Positions 16,510-24,633 of a stretch of 64,000 nt of DNA are shown piece by piece (within the stretch, counting starts at the first letter, position 1; each line of letters begins with the position of its first letter). The position numbers and the translations under genes were made by a program. Where the stretch lies: contig JADFXP010000013.1 of assembly GCA_015233465.1 (NCBI GenBank), forward strand, positions 24,730 through 88,729, given 5' to 3'. The notes under the pieces are model-generated. The model did no database searches and was not told the origin of the DNA. It saw only the letters and a list, made by a program, of their open reading frames with translations. This stretch comes from Candidatus Magnetominusculus dajiuhuensis. Its GTDB lineage: Bacteria > Nitrospirota > Thermodesulfovibrionia > Thermodesulfovibrionales > Magnetobacteriaceae.

Positions 16510-17697
16510 ATGAAGATAGATACCTTTCAATATGAAAATAAGGCTGCTGGACTAAAAATAAGTCCAATTGACTTTAACTCTGATCTTACATTGTTGGTTG
16601 GGGCTTCTGGGGTTGGGAAGACACTGATTTTATCAGCTATTGGTGAATTGATAAGGATAGTAAGAGGGGCATCGCTAAATGGCGTTGAATGGGAAATTAA
16701 ATTTTCTTCTGATAAAGAACATAAATATTTATGGAAAGGCGCTTTTGAGACAATTGATTTTGAAAAGCGACTACAATCCAGTTATTTATTAAAAAGTGAT
16801 GACATAGAAAACGCTCTTAAACCTAAGATTATTCAAGAATTATTACAATTAAATGACGAGCCAATTCGAATTATAGAAAGAAATGATAAAACATTTAAAT
16901 TCAAAGGAACTGAAGCTTTTCCTAAACCTTCCTCATATAAAAGTGGAATAAATCTTTTTGCCGATGTAGATGATATTATTATAGCTTATAAAGGACTAAA
17001 CCAAATTAATCTATTTCAGAATTTTAGACCTGATGTGATATATGCGTCTTCAGAACTAATAAATAATTTAGCAAAATATAAAACATTAGATGAGATACGA
17101 AATTCAGACTTATCAACATATATGAAACTATTTATTGTCTATAAAAATTTCCATGATGATATTTTTAAAGAGATAAAAGAGAATTTTATTTTAATTTTCC
17201 CTCAGATTAGCGATTTAAGTATGGGTATTATTGAACCAATTCATATTCCTGAACCACTTCATATGCCAAATATTGTCGACGATAATAATTATAAGTTTTT
17301 TCTTCAAATAAAGGAAAAAGATGTGGAAAAATGGATTAACCCCCCTTCCATTTCTATGGGAATGTTTAAGACATTATTATTAATCAGCGAACGATATCTA
17401 TGTAATAATGAGACTGTAATACTTATTGATGAGTTTGAAAATAGTCTTGGGCTAAACTGTATAGATGCTGCGGTAGATAATATTTTTAATGTTGAACAAG
17501 ACCTTCAATTTATTATTACCAGCCATCATCCATATATTATTAATAATATTGATATGAACCATTGGAAGGTTGTTTCAAGAAAAGGCGGAGTCATTAGTAC
17601 AAAAACTGCACGTGATCTTAGACTTGGGGAATCCAGACATGAGGCATTTAAACAGCTTATTCAATCCCCCGACTATTCTAAGGGAATAAATGTATAA
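16510..17697 (+). CDS. ABC/AAA15-type ATPase of a two-gene ATPase-TOPRIM cassette
   Basis: The 395-residue protein has a Walker A, GASGVGKT (31-38), an ABC-like signature (ISMGMFK), a Walker B, ILIDEFEN near 302-309, and the switch histidines SHHPY near 337. This is the layout of OLD, PARIS AriA and related ATPases that sense phage proteins or DNA ends. The stop overlaps the start of the next gene by one base (TAATG). The coding sequence is AT-richer than its neighbours and has no metabolic context, which suggests horizontal gain. The family placement is inferred from motifs only. Confidence 0.72.
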   Translation: MKIDTFQYENKAAGLKISPIDFNSDLTLLVGASGVGKTLILSAIGELIRIVRGASLNGVEWEIKFSSDKEHKYLWKGAFETIDFEKRLQSSYLLKSDDIENALKPKIIQELLQLNDEPIRIIERNDKTFKFKGTEAFPKPSSYKSGINLFADVDDIIIAYKGLNQINLFQNFRPDVIYASSELINNLAKYKTLDEIRNSDLSTYMKLFIVYKNFHDDIFKEIKENFILIFPQISDLSMGIIEPIHIPEPLHMPNIVDDNNYKFFLQIKEKDVEKWINPPSISMGMFKTLLLISERYLCNNETVILIDEFENSLGLNCIDAAVDNIFNVEQDLQFIITSHHPYIINNIDMNHWKVVSRKGGVISTKTARDLRLGESRHEAFKQLIQSPDYSKGINV

Positions 17698-18410
17698 TGA
17701 ATGTCTACTTTTTGCTTGAGGGAAAAAGTACTGAAACTGAAGTTTATCCTAAATGGCTTGATTATCTTGTACCTGAATTAACTCAAGTTTCTAACTATAA
17801 AGATGTGACTCACAATAATTATTATTTATTTAGTAGTAATGGGATTCCAAGTATTTATACAGATTTGATTGCAGCAATTCAAGATATTAATCAAATTAAT
17901 AAATATAAATATTTAGTTATTTGTTTAGACGCGGATGAATTAACGGTAGATGAAAGAATATCTGAATTATATGAAAATATCAAGAATGAAGAACAACTAA
18001 ATAAAACTAAATTAAAAATTATTGTCCAAAATCGTTGTATTGAAACGTGGTTTTTAGGTAATCGCTATTTTTATACAAAAAATCCCCATAATCATCAAAA
18101 ATTTATAGAATATTCAAAATTCTATAATGTATATAACAATGATCCTGAACTAATGAAAAAACCTGATACTTTTAAAGATACTGATTCTAAATTTCATGTA
18201 GCTTATTTAAGGGCAATGTTTACTGAAAAAGGTATGATTGAAAAGCGTAGATTGATTTACAATAAATCTTACTCAAAAGAAATTCAAAAAAAATCTTATT
18301 TAGCCGAATTAAAAAAAAGGATAGATAATACCCCCACTCATCTAAAAACATTCACAAATTTTATCAATTTTTGCACTCAATTAAGGTCTGAAATCTCCCA
18401 TTCCCGCTAA
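17697..18410 (+). CDS. TOPRIM-like putative nuclease partner of the ATPase
   Basis: The 237-residue protein begins with a beta strand and a conserved glutamate (FLLEGKSTETE, Glu8) and has LVICLDADE at 73-81 (Asp78, Asp80), the E...DxD pattern of TOPRIM nucleases such as AriB of PARIS and the C-terminal domain of OLD. A mid-protein CIETWFLGN motif is typical of related uncharacterised families. It overlaps the ATPase gene by one base and is surely co-translated. A defence role (cleaving nucleic acid when the ATPase is triggered) is inferred. Confidence 0.65.
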   Translation: MNVYFLLEGKSTETEVYPKWLDYLVPELTQVSNYKDVTHNNYYLFSSNGIPSIYTDLIAAIQDINQINKYKYLVICLDADELTVDERISELYENIKNEEQLNKTKLKIIVQNRCIETWFLGNRYFYTKNPHNHQKFIEYSKFYNVYNNDPELMKKPDTFKDTDSKFHVAYLRAMFTEKGMIEKRRLIYNKSYSKEIQKKSYLAELKKRIDNTPTHLKTFTNFINFCTQLRSEISHSR

Positions 18411-18434
18411 AACTACCCATTTCATATAAAATGA

Positions 18435-18569
18435 TTAATATTCCTTCTTTAAAATTACTCTCTTAAAATACTCTTTCCCATGAGACCTAATAGAAATTTC
18501 TTCACTTGTTTCATCTTCTGACATTGCATTATTAATACTATCTAATAATTGATTTGATGCTATTTTCAT
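18435..18569 (-). CDS. Possible 44-residue protein
   Basis: Minus-strand frame from ATG 18569 to TAA 18435, beginning MKIASNQLLDSINNAMSEDE and ending KRVILKKEY. It has a plausible helix-then-strand layout but no clear ribosome-binding site and no recognised family. It may be a remnant of a gene linked to the ATPase/TOPRIM cassette. Confidence 0.3.
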   Translation of the reverse strand: MKIASNQLLDSINNAMSEDETSEEISIRSHGKEYFKRVILKKEY

Positions 18570-18605
18570 ACTTATAGTAAAACTTAAAGTGGAAATTTCT
18601 GACTA

Positions 18606-19862
18606 TTACTTCAAAAGCGTAAAATAAAACGCAGCACCCTGCCCTACCTTTGACTCAACCCAGACCTGACCACCGTGAAGGTTTATTATCTTTTTTACAA
18701 TAGACAACCCAACACCTGTGCTTTCATGTTTATCCCTTGACTTTAAGGTCTGAAATATCTTAAATATCTTTTCAAAATATTTATCCTCAATACCAGGCCC
18801 ATTATCTCTAACACTGAATTTCCAATATATGCCGTCATTTTCACAATTAATATCTACAGTGCCGTCAGGTCTGTCCACATAATTTATCGCATTTGTGATA
18901 AGATTTAAAAAAACCTGTCCTATCATGATCTTTGCACACTTGATACTTGGAAGATTAGAGGCTATATTAATCTTAAACCCGCTTGGCAGATCTACAAATT
19001 CTATCGCCTCACGTATAATTACATTTATATCTTCTATCGCCATCTCAACATTAACATGTCCCAGCTTTGCATACTTTAACAGTCCCTCAATCAGATTATA
19101 CATACGAGCGCATCTTCGGCTTTGAAGATTTATTAATTCCTTGCCCTTTTCAGGAAGAATATCCCCATAATCCGTTAATAAAATGTCAGCAAGCGACCCA
19201 ATTGCCCTAAGCGGAGCCTTTAGGTCATGAGATACAATATGCGCAAAATCATTTAATTCCTTATTTGATATTTCAAGCTCTTCAACCTTTCTCTCAAGCT
19301 GCTCATTTAATACCTTCAAACCAAGCTGGGCATTTTGGAGCGCCTTGTTTTGCTGCACCGCGTTTTCATATGTAGAAAGAAGCAGGTTTAATATCTGCTG
19401 TCTTTCAGATGTAATCAGATGTTTTCTTCCATCAAAAAATATCTCAAGAGGATTACAAACTGACTCTGAGTCAGCATTTATTGGATTAATCAGCAGATAT
19501 TCAATGGAAGAGAGCAGATGTTTCACATCATATGGTTTTGTAATATAATTATCAGCCCCTGCATCAAGTCCTTTGATGATTTCCTTTGGGTCTGAAAGCT
19601 GTGTAAGAAGTATTACTGGGATGGTTTTAAGCGTTTTATCGTCTTTAATCTTCCTGCATAATTCAAAACCGTCCATCTCTGGCATTGAAATGTCACTTAC
19701 TACAAGCGATATTTTATTTTCTAATAATTTTTCATACCCTACCCTGCCGTTTACAGCCATAACAGTGTTATAATTATGACCAGAAAGTATACGCCTTAGA
19801 AGTTCAGCCTGAATTGCGCTGTCTTCAACTATCAAGATATTTATTTCTGAATTATTTATCAT
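18606..19862 (-). CDS. Hybrid response regulator / histidine kinase
   Basis: The 418-residue cytoplasmic protein has an N-terminal receiver domain (phospho-acceptor Asp in LVVSDISMPEMDGFE near residue 58, Lys in ITKPYD), a coiled-coil linker (about 160-205), a HisKA domain with ISHDLKAPLRAIGS, and a HATPase_c domain with NLITNAINY, DNGPGIE and STGVGLSIVKK. There is no membrane segment or output DNA-binding domain. It lies 3 bases after the pmbA-like gene but its target is not evident. Confidence 0.9.
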   Translation of the reverse strand: MINNSEINILIVEDSAIQAELLRRILSGHNYNTVMAVNGRVGYEKLLENKISLVVSDISMPEMDGFELCRKIKDDKTLKTIPVILLTQLSDPKEIIKGLDAGADNYITKPYDVKHLLSSIEYLLINPINADSESVCNPLEIFFDGRKHLITSERQQILNLLLSTYENAVQQNKALQNAQLGLKVLNEQLERKVEELEISNKELNDFAHIVSHDLKAPLRAIGSLADILLTDYGDILPEKGKELINLQSRRCARMYNLIEGLLKYAKLGHVNVEMAIEDINVIIREAIEFVDLPSGFKINIASNLPSIKCAKIMIGQVFLNLITNAINYVDRPDGTVDINCENDGIYWKFSVRDNGPGIEDKYFEKIFKIFQTLKSRDKHESTGVGLSIVKKIINLHGGQVWVESKVGQGAAFYFTLLK

Positions 19863-19865
19863 TAA

Positions 19866-21206
19866 TTATGAACTAATATCCATCTCATCAATTAACAAAC
19901 TTGGACATCCAATTCCGCCATAAAATCTCATATCATCGCCTATTGCTGTAACTCTTTTAAATATATCAAGTATACTGCCTGTAATAACCGCATCTCTTAC
20001 AGGAAATCGAACCTCTCCAGACTCAATCCAAAGCCCATTAACCCCAATAGAAAACTCGCCAGTAACAGGGTTTGCAGTATGAAGCCCCATTGCCTCAGTA
20101 ATATAAAGCCCTTTTGGAATCATTGCAAAAATCCTATGAAGAGGATAAATAAAATCATCAGTACTTGATTTAAGATATAAATTAGAAGAACCTACTCCAG
20201 GAAGCCCATATATCCCGCTCCTGACCGCATTACCAGTAGATTTACGTCCATCCTTTTTAGCAGTGTATGTATTATATAAAAATTCCCTTAATATCCCATC
20301 ACTTATCAAGATGTTTTTCTGTGAACTTACGCCTTCGCTGTCAAAGGGCCTTGAGGCTGGATGAAATGGCAGAAGCGGATCATCTATAATAGAAATCTTT
20401 TTAGAGACTATCTCTTGCCCAATCCTACCTGAAAGCTGAGATTTTCCTTTTTGAACATTTTCAGAGGATAAAGAAGATGTTAGTACCCCAAGAAATTCAT
20501 TAGCAACCGAATTTTCAAGTATTACAGGGGCTTTAACGCTCTCTATTTTCTTAGCGCCTAGTAAATCAATCGCCCTCTGAGAGGCCTTTTTACCTACCCT
20601 TTGCACTGAGCAGTCAGATAATCTCTTACTTGTCTCAAAGTCCCAGCCAACTTGGCTTTCATCATTATGCTGCGCCATAGCAGTAACAGATATGGAAGAC
20701 GATGTTGAGCGGTATGTCCCATAAAATCCATTTGAATTAGCAATGAACTTTTCATAATTTGAAAGACTTACAGATGCCTTGCGCACTTTTTTTATCCGAT
20801 TATCAGCATCTAATGCAGATTCCTCAAGTTCAATAGCCATCTTAATAGCGGTTTCTTCAGTTGAATCAACGATTGCCTTATCTTCTATCTCAACAATTGG
20901 ATACAGATTATTTTCTGGAAGTCCATGAAACTCATCCTCTACTCCCCATTTAGCAGAGATAATTGCCTTGTCTACTACATCTTCCCAAATATCTGTATCT
21001 GTAGAATATGAAAATCCAGGCCTTTTGCCAATGATTATTCTAAGCGAAAACCCTGCATCTTCTGAGCGCTCAAGGGCATCAACCTGCCTATCCTTTGCCT
21101 CAACAGAGATTGAGCGGGAAGTCATTGCAAAGACCTCTGCCTGATCTGCGCCTTTTTTAATGGCTGACGCGAGTATTTTATCTATAGCGTTTTTATCAAT
21201 CTTCAT
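19866..21206 (-). CDS. pmbA: TldE/PmbA-family protein
   Basis: The 446-residue protein matches the TldD/PmbA family: an N-terminal domain with KGADQAEVFAM and a C-terminal domain with HPASRPFDSEGVSSQK, NAVRSGIYGLPGVGSSNLYL and GEFSIGVNGLWIESGE. It lacks the HExxxH zinc motif of TldD, so it is the TldE/PmbA type. In enterobacteria the TldD/TldE heterodimer degrades peptides such as CcdA and matures microcin B17. No TldD gene is adjacent. The start overlaps the end of queD by 11 bases. Confidence 0.85.
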   Translation of the reverse strand: MKIDKNAIDKILASAIKKGADQAEVFAMTSRSISVEAKDRQVDALERSEDAGFSLRIIIGKRPGFSYSTDTDIWEDVVDKAIISAKWGVEDEFHGLPENNLYPIVEIEDKAIVDSTEETAIKMAIELEESALDADNRIKKVRKASVSLSNYEKFIANSNGFYGTYRSTSSSISVTAMAQHNDESQVGWDFETSKRLSDCSVQRVGKKASQRAIDLLGAKKIESVKAPVILENSVANEFLGVLTSSLSSENVQKGKSQLSGRIGQEIVSKKISIIDDPLLPFHPASRPFDSEGVSSQKNILISDGILREFLYNTYTAKKDGRKSTGNAVRSGIYGLPGVGSSNLYLKSSTDDFIYPLHRIFAMIPKGLYITEAMGLHTANPVTGEFSIGVNGLWIESGEVRFPVRDAVITGSILDIFKRVTAIGDDMRFYGGIGCPSLLIDEMDISS

Positions 21207-21567
21207 AGTAAGTAGCAGAGGCAGTTTCAGATTCCCAAACCGTTATAGCTGCAACAGATACATTTTCTTCATCAATTTTCTTTATCAATGAATCATATAC
21301 CCATTTTGCAATATTTTCTGACGACGGATTGATCTGTGTAAATGGAAATATTTCATTTAAAAATCCATGATCAACTGTGCTTAATATCTCCTTAGTATAG
21401 TCTTTTATCTGATGAAAATCCATGCCAAGGTCAATCTCATTGAGTTTTTCAACCTGTATAAATACCTGTACCTTCCAGTTATGCCCATGCAGAGCCTCAC
21501 ACTTTCCCTTATAACCCCTTAATTGGTGAGCTGCAGCAAAACCTGTCTCTACCATTAATTCAAACAT
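21196..21567 (-). CDS. queD: 6-carboxy-5,6,7,8-tetrahydropterin synthase
   Basis: The 123-residue enzyme converts dihydroneopterin triphosphate to 6-carboxytetrahydropterin, the second step to preQ0 and queuosine. It shows zinc-site histidines in FAAAHQLRGY and LHGHNWKV, the catalytic cysteine in GKCEALHGH, DHGFLNE and the C-terminal WES motif. It overlaps hpt by 8 bases and pmbA by 11. It matters for the mobile element on the right, because preQ0 made by this pathway is the substrate a DpdA-like enzyme would need. Confidence 0.92.
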   Translation of the reverse strand: MFELMVETGFAAAHQLRGYKGKCEALHGHNWKVQVFIQVEKLNEIDLGMDFHQIKDYTKEILSTVDHGFLNEIFPFTQINPSSENIAKWVYDSLIKKIDEENVSVAAITVWESETASATYYED

Positions 21568-22120
21568 TATCTTCCTTTTTTGAGGAATCTTCTAAGACCT
21601 TTATATCTGGCAAGTTTCTATACCTTCCTTCATAATCAAGCCCATAACCAACAATAAATCTATTTGGTATCTTAAATCCAATATAATCAATGGTTACATC
21701 AGCAGTGCGTCTTTCGCTTTTATCCAAAAGAGCACATATTTTTAGAGACCTTGGGGATTTCTTTTTAACAAGCTCTATGGTTTTATTCATGGTCAAACCA
21801 GTATCAATTATGTCATCAACGATCAATACATCTTTCCCAATAAGATCATTGAGCGGGTCATAAAGCAGCTTGACCTGACCTGATGAGGCATCTTTTATAT
21901 AGCTTTGAGCAGCAATAAAATCAACCGTCAGATCAAGATTAATCTTACGAATCAGGTCTGCAAAAAACATAAAAGCGCCTTTTAAAATGCCAACAACAAG
22001 TAAATTGGCTTCTCTATAATCAATAGTAATCTGTAAAGCAAGTTCATTTACCCTTTGCTCTATCTCTGATTGAGTAAACAGGGTCTTAGACCCGTTTGAA
22101 AAAGTTTTACCTAAAATCAT
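21560..22120 (-). CDS. hpt: Hypoxanthine phosphoribosyltransferase
   Basis: The 186-residue purine-salvage enzyme has the PRPP-binding motif VLIVDDIIDTGLTM and a C-terminal YIGFKIPNRFIVGYGLDY. The N-terminus has about 12 extra residues (MILGKTFSNGSK) relative to family members, which begin near LFTQSEIEQRV. Those residues are encoded largely by a copy of the GGGTC(T)TAGACCC palindrome found elsewhere, so a repeat has become coding sequence. A run of G precedes the ATG at 22120 at a fair distance for ribosome binding. Confidence 0.92.
   Translation of the reverse strand: MILGKTFSNGSKTLFTQSEIEQRVNELALQITIDYREANLLVVGILKGAFMFFADLIRKINLDLTVDFIAAQSYIKDASSGQVKLLYDPLNDLIGKDVLIVDDIIDTGLTMNKTIELVKKKSPRSLKICALLDKSERRTADVTIDYIGFKIPNRFIVGYGLDYEGRYRNLPDIKVLEDSSKKEDNV
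22079..22100. repeat. Palindromic repeat inside the hpt 5' coding region
   Basis: CAGGGTCTTAGACCCGTTTG matches the palindrome at 15269-15295 with one change at its centre. It encodes part of the N-terminal extension of Hpt. Confidence 0.6.
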
Positions 22121-22193
22121 TTTAAGAAACCCCCTATGAACTTATATATTAACAAAATCATATGGGAATAGTAAATTGATTTATTAATGGGGA

Positions 22194-22700
22194 TCAAGAC
22201 CAGACTAAAGGGGTATGAATTTTATAATCCATAGTATGACTATGACAAAGAGCCATTGCCAAGGCATCAGAAGAATCAAATGAGAGATCCTGTTTTATTC
22301 CAAGTATTGCCTTGACCATATGCTGAACCTGTTTTTTATCTGCGTGCCCGTAACCTGTAACAGACTGCTTTATCTCAAGTGCGCTGTATTCAATCACTGG
22401 AATATCCTGCATAGACGCTGTAAGCATTGCTACCCCTCTTGCATGTCCCAAATGAAGCGCCGATTTAATGCCTTTTGCAAAAAATATCTTTTCAATCACT
22501 GCCTCATCAGGCTGATATGTATGAATAATCTCTGAAAGACCTTCATGGAGATATTTAAGCCTGACAGATAAAGGCTGTTTTTTGGGCATGGCTATCTGAC
22601 CTGCGGTTATATATATAGTTGCACCGCGCTCCTTCCTAATTATTCCGTACCCGCACATTATGCTGCCCGGGTCTATTCCTATGACAATCTTATCTTGCAT
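22194..22700 (-). CDS. ruvC: Holliday junction resolvase RuvC
   Basis: The 168-residue endonuclease resolves Holliday junctions with RuvAB. Catalytic acids are in GIDPGSIMCGYG, EKIFFAKG, and the C-terminal DSSDALAMALCH; SVTGYGHADKKQV is the conserved DNA-contact segment. The ATG at 22700 lies inside the end of the small lipoprotein gene (22-base overlap), so it belongs to the argH transcript. ruvA and ruvB are not in the window. Confidence 0.94.
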   Translation of the reverse strand: MQDKIVIGIDPGSIMCGYGIIRKERGATIYITAGQIAMPKKQPLSVRLKYLHEGLSEIIHTYQPDEAVIEKIFFAKGIKSALHLGHARGVAMLTASMQDIPVIEYSALEIKQSVTGYGHADKKQVQHMVKAILGIKQDLSFDSSDALAMALCHSHTMDYKIHTPLVWS

Positions 22701-22849
22701 AATTCTATCCGTTCTTTATTTAATTGATTATAAGTCTCTACTGGAGGAATCAATTTGCCTTTTTTCCCGCATGAATCTACCAGCATACAGGACATTACAA
22801 ACATAATTAAATATAAAAATATTTTAATGAATAAAAAATATCTATTCAT
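22679..22849 (-). CDS. Small LptM (YifL)-like lipoprotein
   Basis: A 56-residue frame from ATG 22849 to TAG 22679: hydrophobic N-terminus, then LVDSCGKKGKLIPPVE. The CGxKGxLxPP signature follows the lipidated cysteine in LptM, which helps assemble the LptD/LptE translocon. The start overlaps the argH stop (ATGA), and LptM-like genes are often found near argH, lysA and dapF. The lipobox is imperfect (Val-Asp-Ser-Cys) and a second cysteine six residues earlier (VMSC) could be the lipidated one. It was found by reading the gap between argH and ruvC. Confidence 0.65.
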   Translation of the reverse strand: MNRYFLFIKIFLYLIMFVMSCMLVDSCGKKGKLIPPVETYNQLNKERIELCKIRLS

Positions 22850-24228
22850 ATCTTATTTCTATAATCTCTAAGGAAATTTTTAATCTGCCTCTCTACTTCA
22901 GTCGGCGATGTCCCGCCAAGAGACGTTCGCGCAGTTACAGAGGCTGAAAGCGTCAGCTTATGATAGATATCCTCTCCTATCACACTTGAGAACTCCTTGT
23001 ATATATCTAATGACAAGCTTTCAAGTTCAGCATTATTATCTATGCAATATCTTACAACCCTGCCTGTAATCTCATGGGCATTTCTAAATGGAATGCCCTT
23101 TTTTACCAAATATTCTGCTAAATCTGTAGCAAGGCTGTAACCAGAGCCTGCGGTATTTAATAACCGTTCTACATTAAAAGTAACGCTGCCCAGCAATTCA
23201 GTTAAAATACTTAGGACTGCCTTAATTGTATCAATAACCTCAAAAAGCGGCGTTTTATCTTCCTGCATATCCCTATTATATGCAAGAGGCAGACCCTTCA
23301 TCGTTGTCAGGATATTTATTAAAGCCCCATAGATCTTACCGGTTTTACCTCTTATTAATTCAAGTACATCCGGGTTTTTCTTTTGAGGCATGATGCTTGA
23401 ACCAGTTGTAAAGGCATCTGAAAGTTTTATAAATGAAAACTCCTCAGTTGCCCATAATATCAATTCCTCTGCCATTCTGCTTAGGTGCATCATTATTATA
23501 GAGACATCTGAAATAAACTCTATAACAAAGTCCCTGTCACTTACTGCATCAATACTGTTTTCAGAAATCCTGTCAAATCCTAAAAGCTCAGCCGTATAAG
23601 CCCGATCTGTGTTAAGGGTTGTTCCAGCAAGCGCGCAAGCTCCAAGGGGCATAGTATTTATCCTTTTATAGACATCTCTAAGCCTCTCAATATCACGTTT
23701 AAACATCTCTAAATATGCCAGCATATAATGAGCTAAGGTTACTGGCTGCGCCCTTTGCAGATGTGTATAGCCGGGCATTATAGTCCTTGTGTGTATCTTT
23801 GCAATATCAATCAAGACATCCTGTAAGTCTTTTAATAGATTAATAATCAAGGATGTTTCATGCCTAAGATATAATCTAAGGTCAAGTGCAACCTGATCAT
23901 TTCTTGAACGCGCAGTATGAACCTTGCCTCCTACATCTCCAATTCTATGTATAAGGGCGGATTCTATGTTCATGTGAATATCTTCAAGTTCCTGTTTGAA
24001 GACAAACGCGCCTGTTTCAATATCTCTTGCAATAGAATTTAGCCCTTCAATTATATCTTCAGCGTCTTTGTGAGATATAATACCTTGATGAGCAAGCATC
24101 TTTGTATGCGCAATACTTCCTTCAATATCATAACGCCAAAGTCTTTGATCAAATGATATTGACTCAGTAAACTCTTCTACGCTCAAAGCTGTTGCTGCAT
24201 TAAATCTTCCTGACCATAATTTCTTCAT
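22846..24228 (-). CDS. argH: Argininosuccinate lyase
   Basis: The 460-residue enzyme splits argininosuccinate to arginine and fumarate. The fumarase-superfamily signature GSSIMPQKKNPD is present, as are HTARSRNDQVALD and MPGYTHLQRAQPVT. The start ATG at 24228 sits inside the first unit of a 70-base tandem repeat, so the initiation region is copied twice more upstream. The stop overlaps the LptM-like gene by 4 bases. Length and motifs are normal. Confidence 0.95.
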   Translation of the reverse strand: MKKLWSGRFNAATALSVEEFTESISFDQRLWRYDIEGSIAHTKMLAHQGIISHKDAEDIIEGLNSIARDIETGAFVFKQELEDIHMNIESALIHRIGDVGGKVHTARSRNDQVALDLRLYLRHETSLIINLLKDLQDVLIDIAKIHTRTIMPGYTHLQRAQPVTLAHYMLAYLEMFKRDIERLRDVYKRINTMPLGACALAGTTLNTDRAYTAELLGFDRISENSIDAVSDRDFVIEFISDVSIIMMHLSRMAEELILWATEEFSFIKLSDAFTTGSSIMPQKKNPDVLELIRGKTGKIYGALINILTTMKGLPLAYNRDMQEDKTPLFEVIDTIKAVLSILTELLGSVTFNVERLLNTAGSGYSLATDLAEYLVKKGIPFRNAHEITGRVVRYCIDNNAELESLSLDIYKEFSSVIGEDIYHKLTLSASVTARTSLGGTSPTEVERQIKNFLRDYRNKI

Positions 24229-24368
24229 TTCAATATTATTCTCAAGCGCTCACCAAATAGTACGCTGCATTAAACCTTCATGACCATAATTTCTTCATTT
24301 CAATATTATTCTCAAGCGCTCACCAAATAGTACGCTGCATTAAACCTTCATGACCATAATTTCTTCAT
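24194..24368 (-). repeat. 70-base tandem repeat triplicating the argH start region
   Basis: Units at 24194-24263, 24264-24333 and 24334-24368 (partial) repeat with a period of 70 bases. Each contains the argH ATG and first codons. In the upstream copies (ATG at 24298 and 24368) the frame reads MKKLWS and then TGA, so they encode only six-residue peptides before the true start. The first unit differs at a few bases because it is coding. Confidence 0.88.
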
Positions 24369-24506
24369 AACACCAAAGGATATAACTTTTTAATCTATAA
24401 GTCAATAGTTCAATACAGAAAATTTCTCATTTACATAATTTTTACAAATAGGTTTGTTTAGAATGCCTGTTTCTTTTTAAATATCGTTTTTTATGCGGTT
24501 ACATTG

Positions 24507-24512
24507 TATAAT
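24507..24512 (+). promoter_or_regulatory. -10 element before a 17-residue peptide frame
   Basis: A perfect TATAAT on the plus strand, about 33 bases before the ATG at 24545. No good -35 hexamer is seen at the right spacing, so it is tentative. Confidence 0.35.
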
Positions 24513-24544
24513 TAGAACATGACCTTACATTAAGGCTGGGAGGT

Positions 24545-24598
24545 ATGCTCGCTGCCGGCATTGCGATTGTTGCTGCGCTTGTTAAACTGCTTAGTTAG
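24545..24598 (+). CDS. Possible 17-residue hydrophobic peptide
   Basis: MLAAGIAIVAALVKLLS is preceded by GGGAGG at a good distance from the ATG and by a TATAAT box. It is hydrophobic with one lysine, like type I toxin peptides or small membrane peptides. It is GC-richer than its surroundings. The gap between argH and the efflux operon (24369-24633) otherwise shows nothing. A chance frame is possible. Confidence 0.35.
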   Translation: MLAAGIAIVAALVKLLS

Positions 24599-24633
24599 CT
24601 GATGTATAGAAGTTATGGACGTTGAACATATTC

